A stretch of DNA of 64,000 bases from Massilia sp. WG5 (GTDB taxonomy: Bacteria > Pseudomonadota > Gammaproteobacteria > Burkholderiales > Burkholderiaceae_D). The stretch spans positions 3,782,001 through 3,846,000 of the forward strand of contig NZ_CP012640.2 of NCBI RefSeq assembly GCF_001412595.2, read 5' to 3'. The translations under genes and the position numbers were made by a program. How positions within the stretch are numbered: position 1 is the first letter of the stretch; every line of letters begins with the position of its first letter. The notes beneath the pieces are model-generated. The model did not search any database. It saw only the letters and a list, made by a program, of their open reading frames with translations, and was not told the origin of the DNA. Of the stretch, positions 62,635-64,000 are shown one piece after another.

Positions 62635-64000
62635 CTGCCCGACACCACGATCTGGCTGCGCAGGTCGCGCACGATACGCTCGAGCGCGGGCTGCATGGCG
62701 CGGAAATCGTCCGGGGTGCAGGTGGCGCGGCCGTGGCGGAAGCTCAGGCGGCGCCTGACCACGACCTGGTTGCCGCGCCGCGTGTAGCTGGCGCGGTAGA
62801 CGATGCCGCCGTCCATCAGGCTTACGGGACGCGGCAGGGCGAGGATGCGCACCTCTTTCGGGAAGCGGAATCCGGTCTCGTCATCGATGTCGATGGCGGG
62901 ACAGACGAACTCCTGGCGCCGCTCGCTTTCCTGGCTCAGGTTGAGGACGGCTTCGCCGAGTCCGCCCCAGAAGTCGTAGGTGGTGGCCAGGGCGCTCGGC
63001 CCGGGCAGGTCGAGGAAGCCTTCGCTGGTGCCGGAAAAGGAGATCCGCACCTCGTCGCCATTGCCGCCGCCATCGCCTGGGACGGCATCGAACACGCCGC
63101 GGCTCTTGCGGCCCACGGCCTGCAGCATGCGCAGGGCGAACGCGTCGCGTTCGGCCTGGCGCGAGTCGCGCAGCGCGGTGCGGTAGGGCTCGGCCATCAC
63201 GCCGCTGGCCGTCTTGCTGAGCCGGAAGCTGCTGCGGCCATCGCGGCGGATGTCGAACCAGGTCGTGGTGCGGTTGCGCTCCGGCTGCAGGATAGGCGTC
63301 ATCGCGAAGCCGCCGGTCTTCAGCAGCAGCACCGGCTTGCCGAGCAGATTGGCGGACAGGTAACCCGCGCCCACCGTTTCCGCGGTCGGGTCGAGGTAGA
63401 GGTCGAGGCCGGGTACCCAGGTGATCATGTGGTTGAGCACGCCCAGCGTCGGCGTCTCCGGCAGGCGGTAGGCGTTGCCGCTGTTGACCAGCGCGCCCGT
63501 ACTGTCGATGCCGACCGCGGCCAGCAGGGCTTCGAGCAGCACCGCGTGGTCCTTGCAGTCGCCGTAGCGGTTCTCCAGCACGGTCGATGCCGCATGCGGG
63601 ACCACGCCGCCGGTGCCCATGTACAGGCCGGCATAGCGGATGTTGTGCCGGACCCAGTCCGACAGCGCCAGCGCGCGGGCGCGCGTGTCCGGCAGTCCGG
63701 CCGTGAGCTGGCGCGCCAGGGCGGTGATCGCCGGCGACGGATTCGCCTTGCCGGCGGCGCCGGTGCGGAAGGCGCGGGCGAAGGCGGCGTAGTCGGGGAA
63801 GGTCGATACCGCCAGCCGCTTGCCGTAATCGAGGTAGCTGACCGAGCCGGCTTCGAGGCGCTCGTTGTCGCCGTTCACGTAGCGCCACTGGTAGCGCCGG
63901 CGTCCGGGCGGACTCTCTCCCGGCACCGGCACGAAGCCGACCGCATCCGCATGCAGCGGCATCGAGGCCGGCATGTCGTAGATCAGCAGGAAGTTCCGGT
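62631..64000 (-). CDS. transglutaminase-like protein (DUF3857 type), 5' end missing
   Basis: The last 456 or so codons of a gene that continues beyond the window edge; the frame is open to base 64000. The transglutaminase-like core shows the catalytic Cys in ENRYGDCKDHAVLLEALLAA, a His in LNHMITWVPGLDLYLDPTAE and the following Asp, the triad order of the family. The upstream part resembles the DUF3857 domain, usually exported or periplasmic, but the signal region is outside the window. The C-terminal 200 residues are beta-rich. A peptidase-like or cross-linking role on envelope substrates is only a guess. Confidence 0.8.
   Translation of the reverse strand, partial: RNFLLIYDMPASMPLHADAVGFVPVPGESPPGRRRYQWRYVNGDNERLEAGSVSYLDYGKRLAVSTFPDYAAFARAFRTGAAGKANPSPAITALARQLTAGLPDTRARALALSDWVRHNIRYAGLYMGTGGVVPHAASTVLENRYGDCKDHAVLLEALLAAVGIDSTGALVNSGNAYRLPETPTLGVLNHMITWVPGLDLYLDPTAETVGAGYLSANLLGKPVLLLKTGGFAMTPILQPERNRTTTWFDIRRDGRSSFRLSKTASGVMAEPYRTALRDSRQAERDAFALRMLQAVGRKSRGVFDAVPGDGGGNGDEVRISFSGTSEGFLDLPGPSALATTYDFWGGLGEAVLNLSQESERRQEFVCPAIDIDDETGFRFPKEVRILALPRPVSLMDGGIVYRASYTRRGNQVVVRRRLSFRHGRATCTPDDFRAMQPALERIVRDLRSQIVVSGS

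Overview
The window is a high-GC chromosomal stretch from a betaproteobacterium, most likely the Oxalobacteraceae (Massilia-like). The evidence is the gene order: a complete spc/alpha ribosomal block, pilMNOPQ divergent from mrcA, cyaY divergent from lptM-lysA, and the lolB-ispE-tRNA-Gln-prs-rplY-pth run. I saw no rRNA genes, insertion sequences, phage genes or CRISPR arrays; almost everything is ordinary vertically inherited backbone.

Region by region. 1-11.7 kb: the end of the S10 operon, the spc operon with secY, infA and rpmJ, and the alpha operon through rplQ, closed by a strong terminator. The gaps rpsQ-rplN, rpsK-rpsD, rpsD-rpoA and rpoA-rplQ are unusually long and full of inverted repeats. 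11.8-13.7 kb: dsbD. 13.7-21 kb: a Spy/CpxP-like periplasmic protein, a divergent OmpR-type two-component system, and an RND adaptor plus permease, together resembling a compact envelope-stress (Bae-like) regulon. 21.2-24 kb: an unrecognised TonB-like membrane protein, then hemB and yihA on the minus strand. 24.1-30.1 kb: cytochrome c4, System II cytochrome c maturation (resB, ccsB), and the MsrPQ methionine sulfoxide repair pair. 30.2-32.7 kb: two paralogous Tyr/Gly-rich lipoproteins with matching promoters flank a LysE exporter and its divergent WYL regulator. 32.7-34.7 kb: lysA, lptM, cyaY. 34.6-37.7 kb: a KaiC-family ATPase overlapping a hybrid histidine kinase gene. 37.7-47.4 kb: mrcA, pilMNOPQ and a large Ig-like lipoprotein. 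47.4-54.3 kb: an aroK-aroB in-frame fusion, dgt, mutY, a dynamin-like GTPase and mutM. 54.4-60.6 kb: a TPR lipoprotein, lolB, ispE, tRNA-Gln, prs, rplY and pth. 60.6-64 kb: a degenerate HD-GYP/LuxR fusion, a GNAT acetyltransferase and a truncated transglutaminase-like gene.

How the genes fit together. Much of the non-ribosomal part serves the cell envelope: disulfide and methionine-sulfoxide repair (dsbD, msrPQ), cytochrome c maturation (resB, ccsB, with DsbD able to supply reductant), efflux and periplasmic chaperoning, peptidoglycan synthesis (mrcA), type IV pili and lipoprotein sorting (lolB). Two loci are the best candidates for something not well described: the KaiC/hybrid-kinase pair next to mrcA, and the exporter/regulator pair bracketed by duplicated lipoproteins. 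The HD-GYP/LuxR fusion and the dynamin-like GTPase overlapping mutY also merit a look.
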